This document shows positions 1-9,116 of a stretch of 64,000 nucleotides of DNA, one piece after another. The DNA is from Kosakonia radicincitans DSM 16656. GTDB lineage: Bacteria > Pseudomonadota > Gammaproteobacteria > Enterobacterales > Enterobacteriaceae. A program made the translations under genes and the position numbers. Numbering within the stretch: the stretch's first letter is position 1; every line of letters begins with the position of its first letter. The notes beneath the pieces were generated by a model. The model was not told where the DNA came from. It did no database searches and saw only the letters and a list, made by a program, of their open reading frames with translations. Where the stretch lies: positions 4,154,001-4,218,000 of the forward strand of contig NZ_CP018016.1 of assembly GCF_000280495.2 (NCBI RefSeq), written 5' to 3'.

Positions 1-212
1 GTTGACGTGTTACTGCCGTTGTCACCGCCCATTGCCAGCAATGCCAACCCGGTGACGGCAGCAACGCCCGCGACACCAACCCACGCCGAATTTCCAATGG
101 CACTGTCTGAAGCGTCACTTCCTGCGGCAGAGCCTTCTGCTACCGGTGCTGCGTGTGCTAATCCAGAAATAATAAAACTAACGACCAAAATAATGCGATG
201 TAAATGCGTCAT
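1..212 (-). CDS. yjbE: YjbE-like small secreted exopolysaccharide-operon protein (partial, C-terminus outside window)
   Basis: Only the first 70 codons are present; the gene continues past the left edge. The start ATG is at 212-210. The product begins with a Sec signal peptide ending in the motif GLAHA, followed by a small, Gly/Ala/Ser-rich mature part containing AAPV, EGSAAGS and GGDNGSNTS, which is the layout of E. coli YjbE (and more loosely GfcA). In E. coli yjbEFGH is an exopolysaccharide operon under Rcs control; that is family knowledge. The remaining yjbFGH-like genes would lie to the left and cannot be seen. The 304-bp gap to the divergent LuxR-type gene probably holds both promoters. 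Confidence 0.6.
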   Translation of the reverse strand, partial: MTHLHRIILVVSFIISGLAHAAPVAEGSAAGSDASDSAIGNSAWVGVAGVAAVTGLALLAMGGDNGSNTS

Positions 213-376
213 AAACCAACCCTCATATTTTATTGGGACCTTTCGCACTTTAAATCGCCATCACAAAATAAGATCGCAAATTAAGACATTCCTCGACAAT
301 ATGGAAACAATTGGGAGATTCCTCAGTTCTATTTAATTATCTAAACGAAGCGGCAACAGCTTGCATAAAACAAAAA

Positions 377-390
377 TAAGAATATCCTCA
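377..390. promoter_or_regulatory. Candidate RcsAB-like box
   Basis: The stretch TAAGAATATCCTCA resembles the RcsAB box (TAAGAATATTCCTA) but the two half-sites are one base closer than in the consensus. It lies between the YjbE-like gene and the divergent LuxR-type gene, where Rcs control of the yjb operon would be expected. Short motif, so weak support. Confidence 0.25.
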
Positions 391-516
391 GTTAACAACT
401 TTTTAGCAATATGATACAGATCAAACTAGAAAGAGAAGAAGGATCAAAAGCAGAAACCATTTTTTACCCGCCAATGTTTTTACACACAGTTTCATACGAA
501 CCGGGAGGATGTTAAC

Positions 517-1083
517 ATGGGAAGAAATATAGATATCGTATTGTTCAAAATTAATTGCTCTTATACCAAAAAAGGTATAATTCAATTAGTAAAAGAAATC
601 AGAAATTGCAGTGAAATACACATTGCCATTAACTTTAGTGCGCCTTTTTCCAACCGAGGGATGCTGGTTGTGACTAAAGGTCATTTTTCTCCCTTTACCC
701 TGGTACATACACCTATAATTGTGATTCCCGATAAAATACAAGTGGATGTTTTATTGGATATTTTAACTGAATTTATAAATGGACGCGTCAGTAGCCATGT
801 AAAAACCATTCGACTGGGCCGTCGAGAAATCGCAATATTGAAGGGCATGATCTTCGAGAAGAGCGATGATGAAATATCTAACCTACTGAGTATTAACAAA
901 AAAACCGTCTCATCTCATAAGGATAACATTAAGAAGAAAATATCAGCCAACTCCAGGATTGATATTTTTTACGCCTTCAGTATTTTTCCATTCAAAGATT
1001 GTGGACTGGCCGAAAATGAGGAAGAAATAATGCCATTCCCCCAGCAAAAAACGCCAAATCGTAGAGTGGTGGCCTACGGCTGA
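517..1083 (+). CDS. LuxR-type (helix-turn-helix) transcriptional regulator
   Basis: A 188-aa protein with a C-terminal LuxR/FixJ-type DNA-binding domain at about residues 105-165, recognisable from the pattern RLGRREIAILKGM followed by SINKKTVSSHKDNIKKKI. The N-terminal 100 residues match no receiver or autoinducer-binding signature that I recognise, so it is an RcsA/BglJ-style orphan rather than a typical response regulator. The start follows a good Shine-Dalgarno (GGGAGGA). The gene is visibly more AT-rich than its neighbours. Its divergent position next to the YjbE-like gene suggests control of exopolysaccharide production; this is inference from position only. Confidence 0.75.
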   Translation: MGRNIDIVLFKINCSYTKKGIIQLVKEIRNCSEIHIAINFSAPFSNRGMLVVTKGHFSPFTLVHTPIIVIPDKIQVDVLLDILTEFINGRVSSHVKTIRLGRREIAILKGMIFEKSDDEISNLLSINKKTVSSHKDNIKKKISANSRIDIFYAFSIFPFKDCGLAENEEEIMPFPQQKTPNRRVVAYG

Positions 1084-1211
1084 TTATCACTACAGGTTGA
1101 AATAAAAACCTGATGTTCACAACGTAAACCATAATAATTCAGTATTGCGATATATCCTCTGTACCTGTTTACGTTCGAAACAGACAGCGTAAAAATATAA
1201 TAGCAGCAGGA

Positions 1212-1337
1212 CTATCGTCGGTAATATTTTTTGGTGTTGCCGACGTTTCTGGAACGAACCACTTTTAAATGCTTATAGAATGAAAAAATGATTATAACCA
1301 GTAGCACACCAATCACAGTCAGTTCGATGATGATCAT
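1212..1337 (-). CDS. Candidate 41-aa single-pass membrane protein
   Basis: A short minus-strand frame begins with ATG at 1337-1335 and ends with TAG at 1214-1212. It encodes a hydrophobic segment (MIIIELTVIGVLLVIIIF) followed by a positively charged tail ending KKYYRR. This is the usual shape of enterobacterial small inner-membrane proteins with N-out or N-in topology decided by the basic tail. The ribosome binding site is weak (GCGAG about 9 bases upstream). It sits alone in an otherwise non-coding 396-bp gap between a LuxR-type gene and an Hha-like gene. I do not recognise a named family. Confidence 0.4.
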   Translation of the reverse strand: MIIIELTVIGVLLVIIIFSFYKHLKVVRSRNVGNTKKYYRR

Positions 1338-1479
1338 TTTGTGTACTCGCGTAGAGAGGATGCTTTATTTACTGATGAACAGCGTCACACGTCAATAGCT
1401 GATACCGAAAATAAGACTGGCCTCACCACAAAAATTATTTTGAAAAGACTTATTCATTTAAAAACAAGAGAAAATTACC

Positions 1480-1707
1480 ATGCCTACTAACCTTTGTAGT
1501 ATGACTGCCTTGCGCCACTATTATCTGCGTATTTTACGCCGTTATTCCTCGCTCAATGCGGTCGAAGAAATTTATGAACTCAGGAGCCAAAAGCTAACCG
1601 GAATTGAGCTGGAAGCGCTGATCAGTGCCAGCGATCATCGCCGCGCCGAACTTGTTCACCACTGCCGCTGGCTGAAAGTTCCGGCCAGCGCATGGCGCAA
1701 TGTGTAG
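1480..1707 (+). CDS. Hha/YmoA family nucleoid modulator
   Basis: A 75-aa protein matching the Hha/YmoA/YdgT family along its whole length. It has an RILRRYSSLNAVEEI region corresponding to the first helix of Hha and the highly characteristic block SASDHRRAEL, against SAADHRLAEL in E. coli Hha, and it ends with the family's aromatic VPASAW. Hha proteins bind the H-NS dimerisation domain and adjust silencing of horizontally acquired genes. It is diverged enough to be an additional paralogue rather than the housekeeping hha (usually next to tomB). An H-NS paralogue is encoded 27 kb downstream at 28409. Confidence 0.85.
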   Translation: MPTNLCSMTALRHYYLRILRRYSSLNAVEEIYELRSQKLTGIELEALISASDHRRAELVHHCRWLKVPASAWRNV

Positions 1708-1832
1708 GTTGCTGAGCGTCATTTATTCACCTTGGTTATACGAAAAGAGTCTTGTATCAGTGGTAAATATTCTTTGTCGCCTGCCGATAGCTTAAAAGCC
1801 TTTTGTGACATTGACGTTGAGCAGGACAAAAA

Positions 1833-2066
1833 ATGAAAAGACATCCCCTTTCTTGCAGGGCGCTAAAGACGGCAGGTTATGACCCGAACTCCAGCGTGCT
1901 GGAGCTTGAGCACAGTAATGGCCGCGTTGAGCAGTATCTCGGCGTACCACCGAAGATCTGGCAGGGTTTTTTGATGAGCCAGCAGCAGGAAGCGTACTTC
2001 CGCGAAAATATTGCCAACAGCTACTTAAAAATCACCGTTGAACCGGCGAATCGCAGTCGCTTTTAG
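1833..2066 (+). CDS. KTSC domain protein
   Basis: A 77-aa cytoplasmic protein of the KTSC type. It carries a SSVLELEHSNGRVEQYLGVP strand-strand-turn followed by PPKIWQGFLMSQQQEAYFRENI, matching the short family in which a beta-hairpin reading 'expressed as Y.(Y/L).(V/G)P' precedes a helix. These are often free-standing proteins of unknown function, sometimes fused to lysyl-tRNA synthetase-like or phage proteins. The start is preceded by AGGA. It stands alone between hha-like and yoaK genes and no operon partner is evident. Confidence 0.75.
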   Translation: MKRHPLSCRALKTAGYDPNSSVLELEHSNGRVEQYLGVPPKIWQGFLMSQQQEAYFRENIANSYLKITVEPANRSRF

Positions 2067-2169
2067 TCTGTAACACGGTCATTTTTAGTGTTTTTGTGTT
2101 AACGTTGTCTCCCCGCGCAGACGACGCGGTTTCCTGTTGACTAAGGCTTTTGACAACGTAAGAGGGTAT

Positions 2170-2268
2170 ATGAGAATTGGTATTGCCTTTCCGGTGCTGG
2201 TTTTTATTGTAGCGGTCGCTTTCCTTGCCTGGTTTATCCTCGGCGGCTACGCCAACCCAGGTTCCTGA
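2170..2268 (+). CDS. yoaK: YoaK small membrane protein
   Basis: A 32-aa frame, ATG at 2170 and TGA at 2266-2268. It starts MRIGIAFPVLVFIVAV and ends GGYANPGS, closely resembling E. coli YoaK (start MRIGIIFPVVIFI, end GGYAAPGA), a single-pass inner membrane protein of unknown function. The frame is mostly one transmembrane helix. The sequence TAAGAGGGTAT immediately upstream provides a Shine-Dalgarno. In E. coli yoaK overlaps yoaJ; I found no YoaJ here. Confidence 0.85.
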   Translation: MRIGIAFPVLVFIVAVAFLAWFILGGYANPGS

Positions 2269-2416
2269 CGTCTTTTCCCCTCCGATTTATGCCGACGGCG
2301 CATTCGCGAATGCCGTATCCGCTTACAGAAAATAAGTAAAACCAATGGAATGAATGAGCCTGCCGTTCCGTTAGCGGGTGTAAACTACCGGGCAAGTACG
2401 TTTACCGGAGTGGTTC

Positions 2417-3349
2417 ATGAATATCATTGAAATCATCATGTCGGCGGGCAAGGTTTCCGTGGATGTTGCACTGTATACCCTGCTGCCGATCATGGTGGTG
2501 ATGCTCATCATAATGAAGTATCTGGAGGAAAAAGGGGTTCTGGATGGCATTGTTCGTCTCACCTCCCCGGTATTAAAACCTTTTGGGATCAGCGGAATGG
2601 GGATTTTCGCCCTGATTCAGCTTAATTTCGTCAGCTTTGCCGCACCGCTCGCCGCGCTGGCGATTATGGAGCGCCGCGGAACTTCCGATCGCCATCTTGC
2701 CGCCACGCTCGCCATGTTGTTCGCCATGGGGCAGGCGAATGTGTTTTACCCTCTGACTCCGTTCGGCCTGCACTGGGGCATAGCGATTGTGATTTCGATG
2801 ATTGGTGGTCTTGCCGCCTCAACGCTGACCTGGTACGTCACGGGACGCAGGCTCTCTGCCGCCAGCCTGCGCGATGAAGAGGGTGAACTGAATAAAGATA
2901 AACCGCGCGCGAGTTTGATTTCGGTGATTAACGGCGCTGGCGCAGATGCGATTCGCCTGGCGCTGGGGTCGCTGCCGATGCTGTTGTTATCGCTGACGGT
3001 GGTGGGCTTACTGAAAGCGGCAGGCGTGGTAGAAGCGCTGACATCGCTGTTAACGCCGATGCTGGAATTCTTCCATATTTCCACAGTATATGTGCTGCTG
3101 ACGCTGACTAAATGCCTGGCGGGCGGTACGGCCTATTTTGGCGTGGCCTCGGAGATGGCGCAGCACGGTCAACTGACGGCGCAGCAGATCAACGCCTCGG
3201 CGGGCTTCCTGGTGCAAACCCTCGATTTACCAGGAATTGGGATTTTCCTCGGTATCGCCAGCCGCTTTGTCCGCCTGTTCCGCTTTGTACTACCCGGCGC
3301 GATTGTCGGCATTCTGGTCCGCACGCTGTTACATGTGATGGTGTTTTAA
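2417..3349 (+). CDS. Gate-domain (nucleoside recognition / YjiH-SpmA type) membrane protein
   Basis: A 310-aa polytopic inner-membrane protein with eight or more hydrophobic segments. Two repeats of the Gate (nucleoside recognition) domain are suggested: the first around residues 40-120 (GISGMGIFALIQLNFVSFAA, MGQANVFYPLTPFG) and the second around 165-300 (LLSLTVVGLLKAAGVVEALT, LAGGTAYFGV). Relatives include spore maturation proteins and E. coli YjiG/YjiH; substrates are not established. The gene is monocistronic, with a 6-bp inverted repeat GTAAAC/GTTTAC at 2380-2405 just upstream of the start that might be an operator. Confidence 0.7.
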   Translation: MNIIEIIMSAGKVSVDVALYTLLPIMVVMLIIMKYLEEKGVLDGIVRLTSPVLKPFGISGMGIFALIQLNFVSFAAPLAALAIMERRGTSDRHLAATLAMLFAMGQANVFYPLTPFGLHWGIAIVISMIGGLAASTLTWYVTGRRLSAASLRDEEGELNKDKPRASLISVINGAGADAIRLALGSLPMLLLSLTVVGLLKAAGVVEALTSLLTPMLEFFHISTVYVLLTLTKCLAGGTAYFGVASEMAQHGQLTAQQINASAGFLVQTLDLPGIGIFLGIASRFVRLFRFVLPGAIVGILVRTLLHVMVF

Positions 3350-3408
3350 TGCGGGAAAAGCACAAGGGCACGATTCGTGCCCTGCTGAGTTTGTTGCTAC
3401 GGTAAGCG

Positions 3409-3699
3409 CTATTTTCCCAGTGCGGCGGCCATTGCGGCGCTGCATTTCATGGGCTCGAATTCAACAACGTCGTAATCGGCCACACCTTCACGGTAAAAGG
3501 GATCTTCTTGCAGCAGCGCATCCAGCGCCGGGCGGGCCAGCGCGCGGGTTAAAATCACGCCACCACTGCGCGGGTTCGTTGGCCCGGCCGCCAGAAAATA
3601 GTCCTCTTTAAAGCACGCGTCGAGATACGTGCGGTGCTCCTCAACAAAGCGATCGACCTCGCTTAACGGTTTTTTATATTTCAGCGTTACGATAAACAT
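3409..3699 (-). CDS. YciI family protein
   Basis: A 96-aa YCII-related protein. The start MFIVTLKY, the HRTYLDACF helix carrying the conserved histidine, and the block LAAGPTNPRSGGVILT are typical of the dimeric ferredoxin-like family. A conserved DP-F motif appears as EDPFYREGVADY. YciI proteins bind small ligands and some act as dehalogenase- or muconolactone-like enzymes; the substrate here is unknown. I chose the ATG at 3699 (GGAG 7 bases upstream) rather than the TTG two codons earlier. It is transcribed divergently from the adjacent LysR regulator, which probably controls it. Confidence 0.85.
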   Translation of the reverse strand: MFIVTLKYKKPLSEVDRFVEEHRTYLDACFKEDYFLAAGPTNPRSGGVILTRALARPALDALLQEDPFYREGVADYDVVEFEPMKCSAAMAAALGK

Positions 3700-3827
3700 A
3701 CGCAAACTCCTCTCTATGAGTAGTGAATTATCAACACGTTACGGTGCAGTATTCATGAGGGTTATATTGCGGTTAAATAGCCGCTCAGGCTATTGCCATT
3801 TTTAACCCAGTTGAGACCGGATTTGTT

Positions 3828-4694
3828 GTGGACATCAAACTGCTGCGATCGTTTACCGTTGTTGCCCGGCTTGAGCATATCGGCCAGGCGGCTGAAAGGC
3901 TGAATATCTCATCATCCCCGCTGAGCCGACAAATTCAGATGCTGGAAGATGAATTAGGCGTCACGCTGTTTCATCGCGAGAAAAAACGCCTCCATCTGAC
4001 CACTGAAGGGGAAAAATTTCTCGACGAAGTGGGGCCTTTTCTCCAGCATTATGATCGGCTGAAAGATCACGCCAGACATCTGGGTCAGGCCAACGCCGGA
4101 CGCATCGATATCGGCTATGTCGAAGCGGCGATTCACTCACGTCTGCTGCCCGATGCGCTGGCAAAATTAGCGCTCCCGCCAGAGATCGATATCAAGCTGC
4201 ATTCGATGCGTTCAAAACAGCAGCTTGAGCAGCTACAGGCCAGGTTAATTGATGCGGCGTTCTTATACACGCTGCCGCCGTCAAGCGACGCGCAGTTTTG
4301 CCAGAAAATCGTCCTTACCGAGCCGGTGTTGCTGGCGATGCCGAAAGCGTTGGCTCTCCCCGCGCCCACGCCCGCGCAGCTTGAGCAGTATCCCTGGATA
4401 GCCGAGCAGGAAAACCTGAACCCGGCAGCGCGCGCGCAGTTACTTCGGGCCTGTCAGGAAAAAGGCTTCACCCCGCGCATCAGCCTGGAAGTTTCCGGCC
4501 CGCTGGCCGCGCTCTCTTGTGTCGAAGCAGGACTGGGATTCACCTTTATTCAGCAAAGCCTGGCGCGCATTGCCTCGGAGAATGTGGCATTAGTGGCTTT
4601 GCCATGGCTACCGCTGGAGATCGCGCTACACCTGGTGTGGAGAAAAGACGAAACAAAGCCGCTGGTGCGACGTCTCCTCGCGGCTTTCGATTAA
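3828..4694 (+). CDS. LysR family transcriptional regulator
   Basis: A 288-aa LysR-type regulator using a GTG start. The N-terminal winged helix-turn-helix is clear (LLRSFTVVARLEHIGQAAERL, then SSSPLSRQIQMLEDELGVTLF), followed by an effector-binding domain of the HcaR/CatM-like class (about residues 90-288). The gene is divergent from the YciI gene with 128 bp between starts, the classical arrangement for a LysR regulator and its target. Immediately downstream is a REP-like element, then the convergent peptide transporter operon. Confidence 0.88.
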   Translation: MDIKLLRSFTVVARLEHIGQAAERLNISSSPLSRQIQMLEDELGVTLFHREKKRLHLTTEGEKFLDEVGPFLQHYDRLKDHARHLGQANAGRIDIGYVEAAIHSRLLPDALAKLALPPEIDIKLHSMRSKQQLEQLQARLIDAAFLYTLPPSSDAQFCQKIVLTEPVLLAMPKALALPAPTPAQLEQYPWIAEQENLNPAARAQLLRACQEKGFTPRISLEVSGPLAALSCVEAGLGFTFIQQSLARIASENVALVALPWLPLEIALHLVWRKDETKPLVRRLLAAFD

Positions 4695-4728
4695 GCGCCG
4701 CTCACCCGGCCTGGCGCAGATTCTCCCC

Positions 4729-4755
4729 AGGCCCGGTAAGCGTACGCCATCAGGC
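4729..4755 (-). repeat. REP-like extragenic palindrome
   Basis: Read on the minus strand the sequence GCCTGATGGCGTACGCTTAC, followed by CGGGCCT, matches the enterobacterial REP pattern (GCCTGATGGCG, a variable loop, then CGCTTATCAGGCCT). It sits between the convergent LysR and transporter genes, the usual site for REP elements, where it can stabilise mRNA ends. Confidence 0.6.
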
Positions 4756-4761
4756 AAAACG

Positions 4762-6276
4762 TTATTTCTTCACCGTATCTTCGAGGAAGAAGCGACCGAG
4801 CGGATTCTGGTAGAAACCTTCGATATTTTTCCGGCTCACGTTGCGGTACGGGCTGTAGTAGAGGTCGATCCAGTTCACATCGGCTTTGGCCATTTTTTGC
4901 AGATCGATATACATCTGTTCGCGTTTTTTCGGATCCATTTCCACGCGAGCCGCAGCGACCAGCGCTTTCACCTTGTCATTCTTATAACGCGTCATGTAGT
5001 TCATGTTCGCATCGTGGCCCAGCACAAAGGTGGTTTTCTGATCCGGGTCGAGAATATCGTTGGTCCAGTACATCACCGAAATATCGTATTCGCCCGCCAC
5101 CAGCATGTCCCAGCTCTGGCTGGGGTCAACTTTTTGCAGGTTCACTTTCACGCCCGCTTTCGCCAGTTGCTGTTGCAGCAGAATGGCAATCTGCTCATCC
5201 ACTTCGTCCCCGGCGTTAACCACATAATTCAGCGTTAAATCGGAGGCGCCGGCGGCTTTCAGCATCTGTTTGGCTTTTTCAGGATCGTAGGCGCGGCGCA
5301 GGTTATCGCTGTAGTGGTACAGCGCGCCAGCCGGAATATAGGAGTTCGCCACCTGGCCGTAGCCAAAGGTCACGGTCTTCACAATCGCATCTTTGTCGAT
5401 GGCAAAGTCCAGCGCCTGGCGCACTTCCACTTTACCGAGTGCGCCGTGCGAGTGGTTGATCAACAGATGATCTTCACGGGTTGATGGATCCAGCTCCACC
5501 TTCAGATTGCTGTCTTTTTGCAGTGAGGCAATGCGCGAGAACGGCACCGTCAGCGCGGCATCCAGTTCACCGGCCTGCACTTTCAGCATGCGGGTGTTGT
5601 CATCAGGAATGGTCAGCCAGTCCACTTCGTCGAGGCTGACGTTCTTCGCCTGCCAGAAGTTCGGGTTCTTCACCAGCACGATTTTCTCGCCGCGCACCCA
5701 CTCTTTCACGCTAAACGCGCCAGAACCGACCGGTTTTTCGGCAAACGTCTCTGCCCCTTCATCCTTCAGCGCTTTTTCCGAGATCACCGACGCATTCGGC
5801 AATGCCAGTTGTGACAGGAACGGCGCAGACGGTGATTTCAGCGTGACGACCAGCGTGCGCGCATCCGGCGCTTCGGCTTTGTCGATAATGCTGTACGAAT
5901 CGCGCCACAATGAACCGGCATCGTCACGGATACGCAGCAGGCTGAACGCGGCATCACTGGCGCTCACTGGCGTACCGTCGGAGAATTTGGTGTCGCGAAT
6001 TTTAAAGGTATAGACCTTGCCGTCCGGCGAAATGCTCCAGCTTTCCGCCACGCCTGGCTCCAGTTTGGTGCCGGTTTTATCTACCCGTACCAGCGGATCA
6101 AAGACGTTGGAAAACACCCAGTTGTCGGCGTTTTGCGCCGATTTGATCGGGTCGAACGTGGTGCTGTCTTCGCGACGGCCAATGGTTAATACGCCTGCCG
6201 CCTGCGCCATTTCGCTGACCACACTGAGCGCCAGAAAAACGCTGGCCGCCAACAACTTAACATGCCTGTGCTTCAT
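4762..6276 (-). CDS. Peptide ABC transporter substrate-binding protein (family 5, DppA/OppA-like)
   Basis: A 504-aa periplasmic solute-binding protein with a Sec signal peptide of about 26 residues (cleavage after AQA). The mature protein shows family-5 hallmarks: an early LTIGRREDSTTFDPIKS strand, the FKIRDTKFSDGTPVSASDA block, and DFAIDKDAIVKTVTFGYG. Start chosen at ATG 6276 because GGAG lies 8 bases upstream; a TTG sits one codon earlier. It overlaps the end of the upstream ATPase gene by 20 bp and is the last gene of the five-gene importer operon. In the PipR system such a transporter imports the inducing compound; this role is inferred here. Confidence 0.9.
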   Translation of the reverse strand: MKHRHVKLLAASVFLALSVVSEMAQAAGVLTIGRREDSTTFDPIKSAQNADNWVFSNVFDPLVRVDKTGTKLEPGVAESWSISPDGKVYTFKIRDTKFSDGTPVSASDAAFSLLRIRDDAGSLWRDSYSIIDKAEAPDARTLVVTLKSPSAPFLSQLALPNASVISEKALKDEGAETFAEKPVGSGAFSVKEWVRGEKIVLVKNPNFWQAKNVSLDEVDWLTIPDDNTRMLKVQAGELDAALTVPFSRIASLQKDSNLKVELDPSTREDHLLINHSHGALGKVEVRQALDFAIDKDAIVKTVTFGYGQVANSYIPAGALYHYSDNLRRAYDPEKAKQMLKAAGASDLTLNYVVNAGDEVDEQIAILLQQQLAKAGVKVNLQKVDPSQSWDMLVAGEYDISVMYWTNDILDPDQKTTFVLGHDANMNYMTRYKNDKVKALVAAARVEMDPKKREQMYIDLQKMAKADVNWIDLYYSPYRNVSRKNIEGFYQNPLGRFFLEDTVKK

Positions 6277-7294
6277 CAAAAGATCTCCTGGTTAAAGGAA
6301 AAACAGTCTCATCACCTGTGTGGGTCAACACACAGGAATATGCGTGATCGGCAATCTGCCGGGTTGGAGGTAACGCGCCGGTGCGACACTGCACCTGCGC
6401 ATAGGGACAGCGCGGATGGAAAGCGCAGCCCTGTGGAATGGATAATGGGCTGGGCGGTTCTCCGCCAAGCGGCTCCGCGGGCAGCGGTTTATCGGGATCG
6501 ATTTCCGGGATCGCCGCCACCAGCGCGGCGGTATAAGGGTGGCGCGGCTGCGTGAACACCGCTTCGGACGGGCCTTCTTCGACAATGCGCCCGAGGTACA
6601 TCACCGCCACGCGATCGCACAGGCGGCGCACAATCGCCAGATCGTGTGCGATAAACAAAATCGCCAGCCCCATCTTTTCGCGCAGTTCCATCAGCAGGTT
6701 AACGATCTGCCCCTGAATGGAGACATCCAGCGCCGCCACGCACTCATCTGCCACTATCAACCGGGGTTCGAGCGCCAGCGCGCGGGCAATCCCGGCACGC
6801 TGGCATTGCCCGCCGCTAAGCTGGCCGGGTCGGGCCTTCACTTGCTCCGGGCGCAACCCGACTAACGTCAGCAGTTCAGCTACCCGCGCATTCACACCGC
6901 TGCGCGGCACTTTCTGATGCACGCGCAGTACTTCCGCAATGCTGTCGCCGATGGTCTGGCGAGGATTAAGCGAGGCGAAAGGATCCTGAAAAATCATCGC
7001 CGTTTGCAGGCGCAACCGCGCCACGTCGCTCTTCAGCCCATGAGTAATGCGGTGACCATCGAAGCGCACCTCGCCCGCCGTCACCCGCTCAAGCTGCAAT
7101 AACGCCCGTCCCAGCGTGCTTTTGCCGCTGCCAGATTCGCCCACCAAACCGAGGGTTTCCCCGGCGTGAATTTTCAGTGTGACGTCATTAACGGCGTGCA
7201 CCATCCGCCTGGCGCCAATCAGGCCGCCGGAAACCGGAAAGGTCACGCTGACGTTGTCCGCCTCTAACAGGGGCCAGTTTGCTGATGTCGTCAT
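6257..7294 (-). CDS. Peptide ABC transporter ATP-binding protein (DppF/OppF type)
   Basis: A 345-aa ABC ATPase with Walker [10 protein letters not shown], a Q-loop in [14 protein letters not shown], the signature [15 protein letters not shown], Walker [11 protein letters not shown] and the oligopeptide-type C-terminal extension with a cysteine cluster ([15 protein letters not shown]) that in this family can ligate iron-sulfur. The usual DEP is DEC here, a mild deviation after the catalytic glutamate. It overlaps the upstream OppD-like gene by 4 bp, so translation is coupled. It energises import together with its partner ATPase. Confidence 0.92.
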   Translation of the reverse strand: MTTSANWPLLEADNVSVTFPVSGGLIGARRMVHAVNDVTLKIHAGETLGLVGESGSGKSTLGRALLQLERVTAGEVRFDGHRITHGLKSDVARLRLQTAMIFQDPFASLNPRQTIGDSIAEVLRVHQKVPRSGVNARVAELLTLVGLRPEQVKARPGQLSGGQCQRAGIARALALEPRLIVADECVAALDVSIQGQIVNLLMELREKMGLAILFIAHDLAIVRRLCDRVAVMYLGRIVEEGPSEAVFTQPRHPYTAALVAAIPEIDPDKPLPAEPLGGEPPSPLSIPQGCAFHPRCPYAQVQCRTGALPPTRQIADHAYSCVLTHTGDETVFPLTRRSFDEAQAC

Positions 7295-8274
7295 GCGCCC
7301 TCCCGCAGGCTAAGTGGTTGTAATGCATGATGGCAGGCCGCCGCATGCGCCAGCGTGTCGCGCCCCTGCCGCAGCACAGGCTGTTGCTGACAAGCCGCGC
7401 TGGCGTACTGGCAGCGGGGATGAAAGCGGCAACCGGCCGGGAAGTTATCCGCCACCGGCGGCTGACCGCTGATAGTCACAAGACGCCCCTGCCCGCCTTC
7501 GCTAGCCGGCTGGCAATCAATTAATCCACGGGTGTAGGGATGCAGCGGTTGCGCCAGCACATCGCGCTTGCCGCCCACTTCGCACAACCGCCCGCCGTAC
7601 ATAACAGCGATGCGATCGCAGGTTTGCGCCACCACGCCAAGATCGTGGGTGATCATGATCACCGCCAGCCCCAGTTGCTGGCGCAAATCGCTGAGCAGAC
7701 GCAGGATCTGCATCTGCACGGTGACATCCAGCGCGGTGGTTGGTTCGTCGGCAATCAGCAGCGACGGTTCAGGTGCCAGCGCCACGGCGATCATCGCGCG
7801 CTGGCGCATGCCGCCGGAAAATTCATGCGGATAGTTATGAATGCGGTTTTGCGGATCGGGAATACCCACCTGGCGCAGCAGTTCTTTGGCATCTTCCCGC
7901 GCCTGTGCTCGGCTGGCGCCGAAATGACGGCGACGGCTTTCGGCAATTTGCTCGCCAATGGTCATCACCGGGTTCAGGTGGCTGGCGGGATTCTGGAAAA
8001 TCATCCCCATTTCGCGACCGCGCACCGCCGACATCTGCGCTTCGCTGAGCGACAGTAAATCACGGCCGCCCAGCCGCACTTCGCCGCCGGTAATGGCCAG
8101 CCCCTGGCCGGGCAGCAGACGCATCAATGCCCGACAGGTCACGGTTTTCCCGGAGCCGCTCTCGCCGACCAGGCCGAGCATCTCTCCGGCATTCAACGTA
8201 AATGAGACCTTATCGACCAGCGCGATATCCGGCTCGCGGGTAATGGTCAGTTCTGAGACGGTCAGCAGGGTCAT
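7291..8274 (-). CDS. Peptide ABC transporter ATP-binding protein (DppD/OppD type)
   Basis: A 327-aa ABC ATPase with Walker A GESGSGKT, the Q-loop [12 protein letters not shown], the signature [15 protein letters not shown], Walker [13 protein letters not shown] and the C-terminal oligo_HPY region (PLHPYTRGL, then [15 protein letters not shown]). Together with the DppF-like protein it forms the heterodimeric motor of the importer. It overlaps both neighbours by 4 bp within the operon. Confidence 0.92.
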   Translation of the reverse strand: MTLLTVSELTITREPDIALVDKVSFTLNAGEMLGLVGESGSGKTVTCRALMRLLPGQGLAITGGEVRLGGRDLLSLSEAQMSAVRGREMGMIFQNPASHLNPVMTIGEQIAESRRRHFGASRAQAREDAKELLRQVGIPDPQNRIHNYPHEFSGGMRQRAMIAVALAPEPSLLIADEPTTALDVTVQMQILRLLSDLRQQLGLAVIMITHDLGVVAQTCDRIAVMYGGRLCEVGGKRDVLAQPLHPYTRGLIDCQPASEGGQGRLVTISGQPPVADNFPAGCRFHPRCQYASAACQQQPVLRQGRDTLAHAAACHHALQPLSLREGA

Positions 8275-9116
8275 ACGCGCGCTCCCAGTTTATCGCCGAG
8301 GCCATCGGCCAGCAGGCTGAAACCCATCGCCAGCAGCACAATCGCCAGCCCCGGAAAGGTGGTTATCCACCACGCGGTGGTGATAAAGCTCTGCCCCTCC
8401 GCTACCATCACGCCCCACTCCGCCGTGGGCGGCTGCACGCCCAGCCCGAGATAGCTGACCGCCGCGCCATTCAGCAGCACCAGCACGCAGTCGGACATGG
8501 AGAACACCAGCGCGCCGGTGATGGCGTTCGGCAACAGATGACGGAACAGAATGCGCGCGTGGCCGTAGCCAAGGCTGCGCGCCGCGACAATAAAATCCCG
8601 CTGTTTTAGCGTCAGCACCTGCGCCCGCACCAGCCGGGCGTAAGAGACCCAGCCGACCATCGCCATCGCAATGTAGAAGCTGCCCAGCCCCGGCCCGAGG
8701 ATGGCGATGATCGCCAGCATCAGTACCAGAAAAGGAAACGCCAGTACGATGTCGATCAGCCGCATAATGGCCGCATCCACCACGCCGCCGAGATAACCAG
8801 ACAGCGCGCCGAGCGTGGTGCCGAGCAAAAACGGGAAGATAACCCCCAGCAGGCAGATTTGCAGATCCACCCGCGCGCCCCACAGCACGCGCGAGAAGAT
8901 GTCGCGGCCAAAGTTATCGGTACCGAACAGGTGCGCGCCGCCGGGAGGAAGCAGGCTCGATGCGGCATCCTGCGTAATGGGATCAAACGGCGCCAGCCAC
9001 GGAACAAACAGAGCGATAAACAGCCACAGCCCGACAATCACTATCCCGGCGCGCAGCGCGTGCTGGCGTGGGATCGCCCGGCGGCGTAACCCGGAAATCA
9101 CGCTGAGAGCACTCAT
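8271..9116 (-). CDS. Peptide ABC transporter permease (DppC/OppC type)
   Basis: A 281-aa inner-membrane permease. The N-terminal OppC segment is present (IVIGLWLFIALFVPWLAPFDP and HLFGTDNFGRDIFSRVLWGA), followed by about six transmembrane helices and the cytoplasmic EAA loop ARSLGYGHARILFRHLLPN that contacts the ATPases. It overlaps the DppB-like gene and the DppD-like gene by 4 bp each. Confidence 0.92.
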   Translation of the reverse strand: MSALSVISGLRRRAIPRQHALRAGIVIVGLWLFIALFVPWLAPFDPITQDAASSLLPPGGAHLFGTDNFGRDIFSRVLWGARVDLQICLLGVIFPFLLGTTLGALSGYLGGVVDAAIMRLIDIVLAFPFLVLMLAIIAILGPGLGSFYIAMAMVGWVSYARLVRAQVLTLKQRDFIVAARSLGYGHARILFRHLLPNAITGALVFSMSDCVLVLLNGAAVSYLGLGVQPPTAEWGVMVAEGQSFITTAWWITTFPGLAIVLLAMGFSLLADGLGDKLGARV

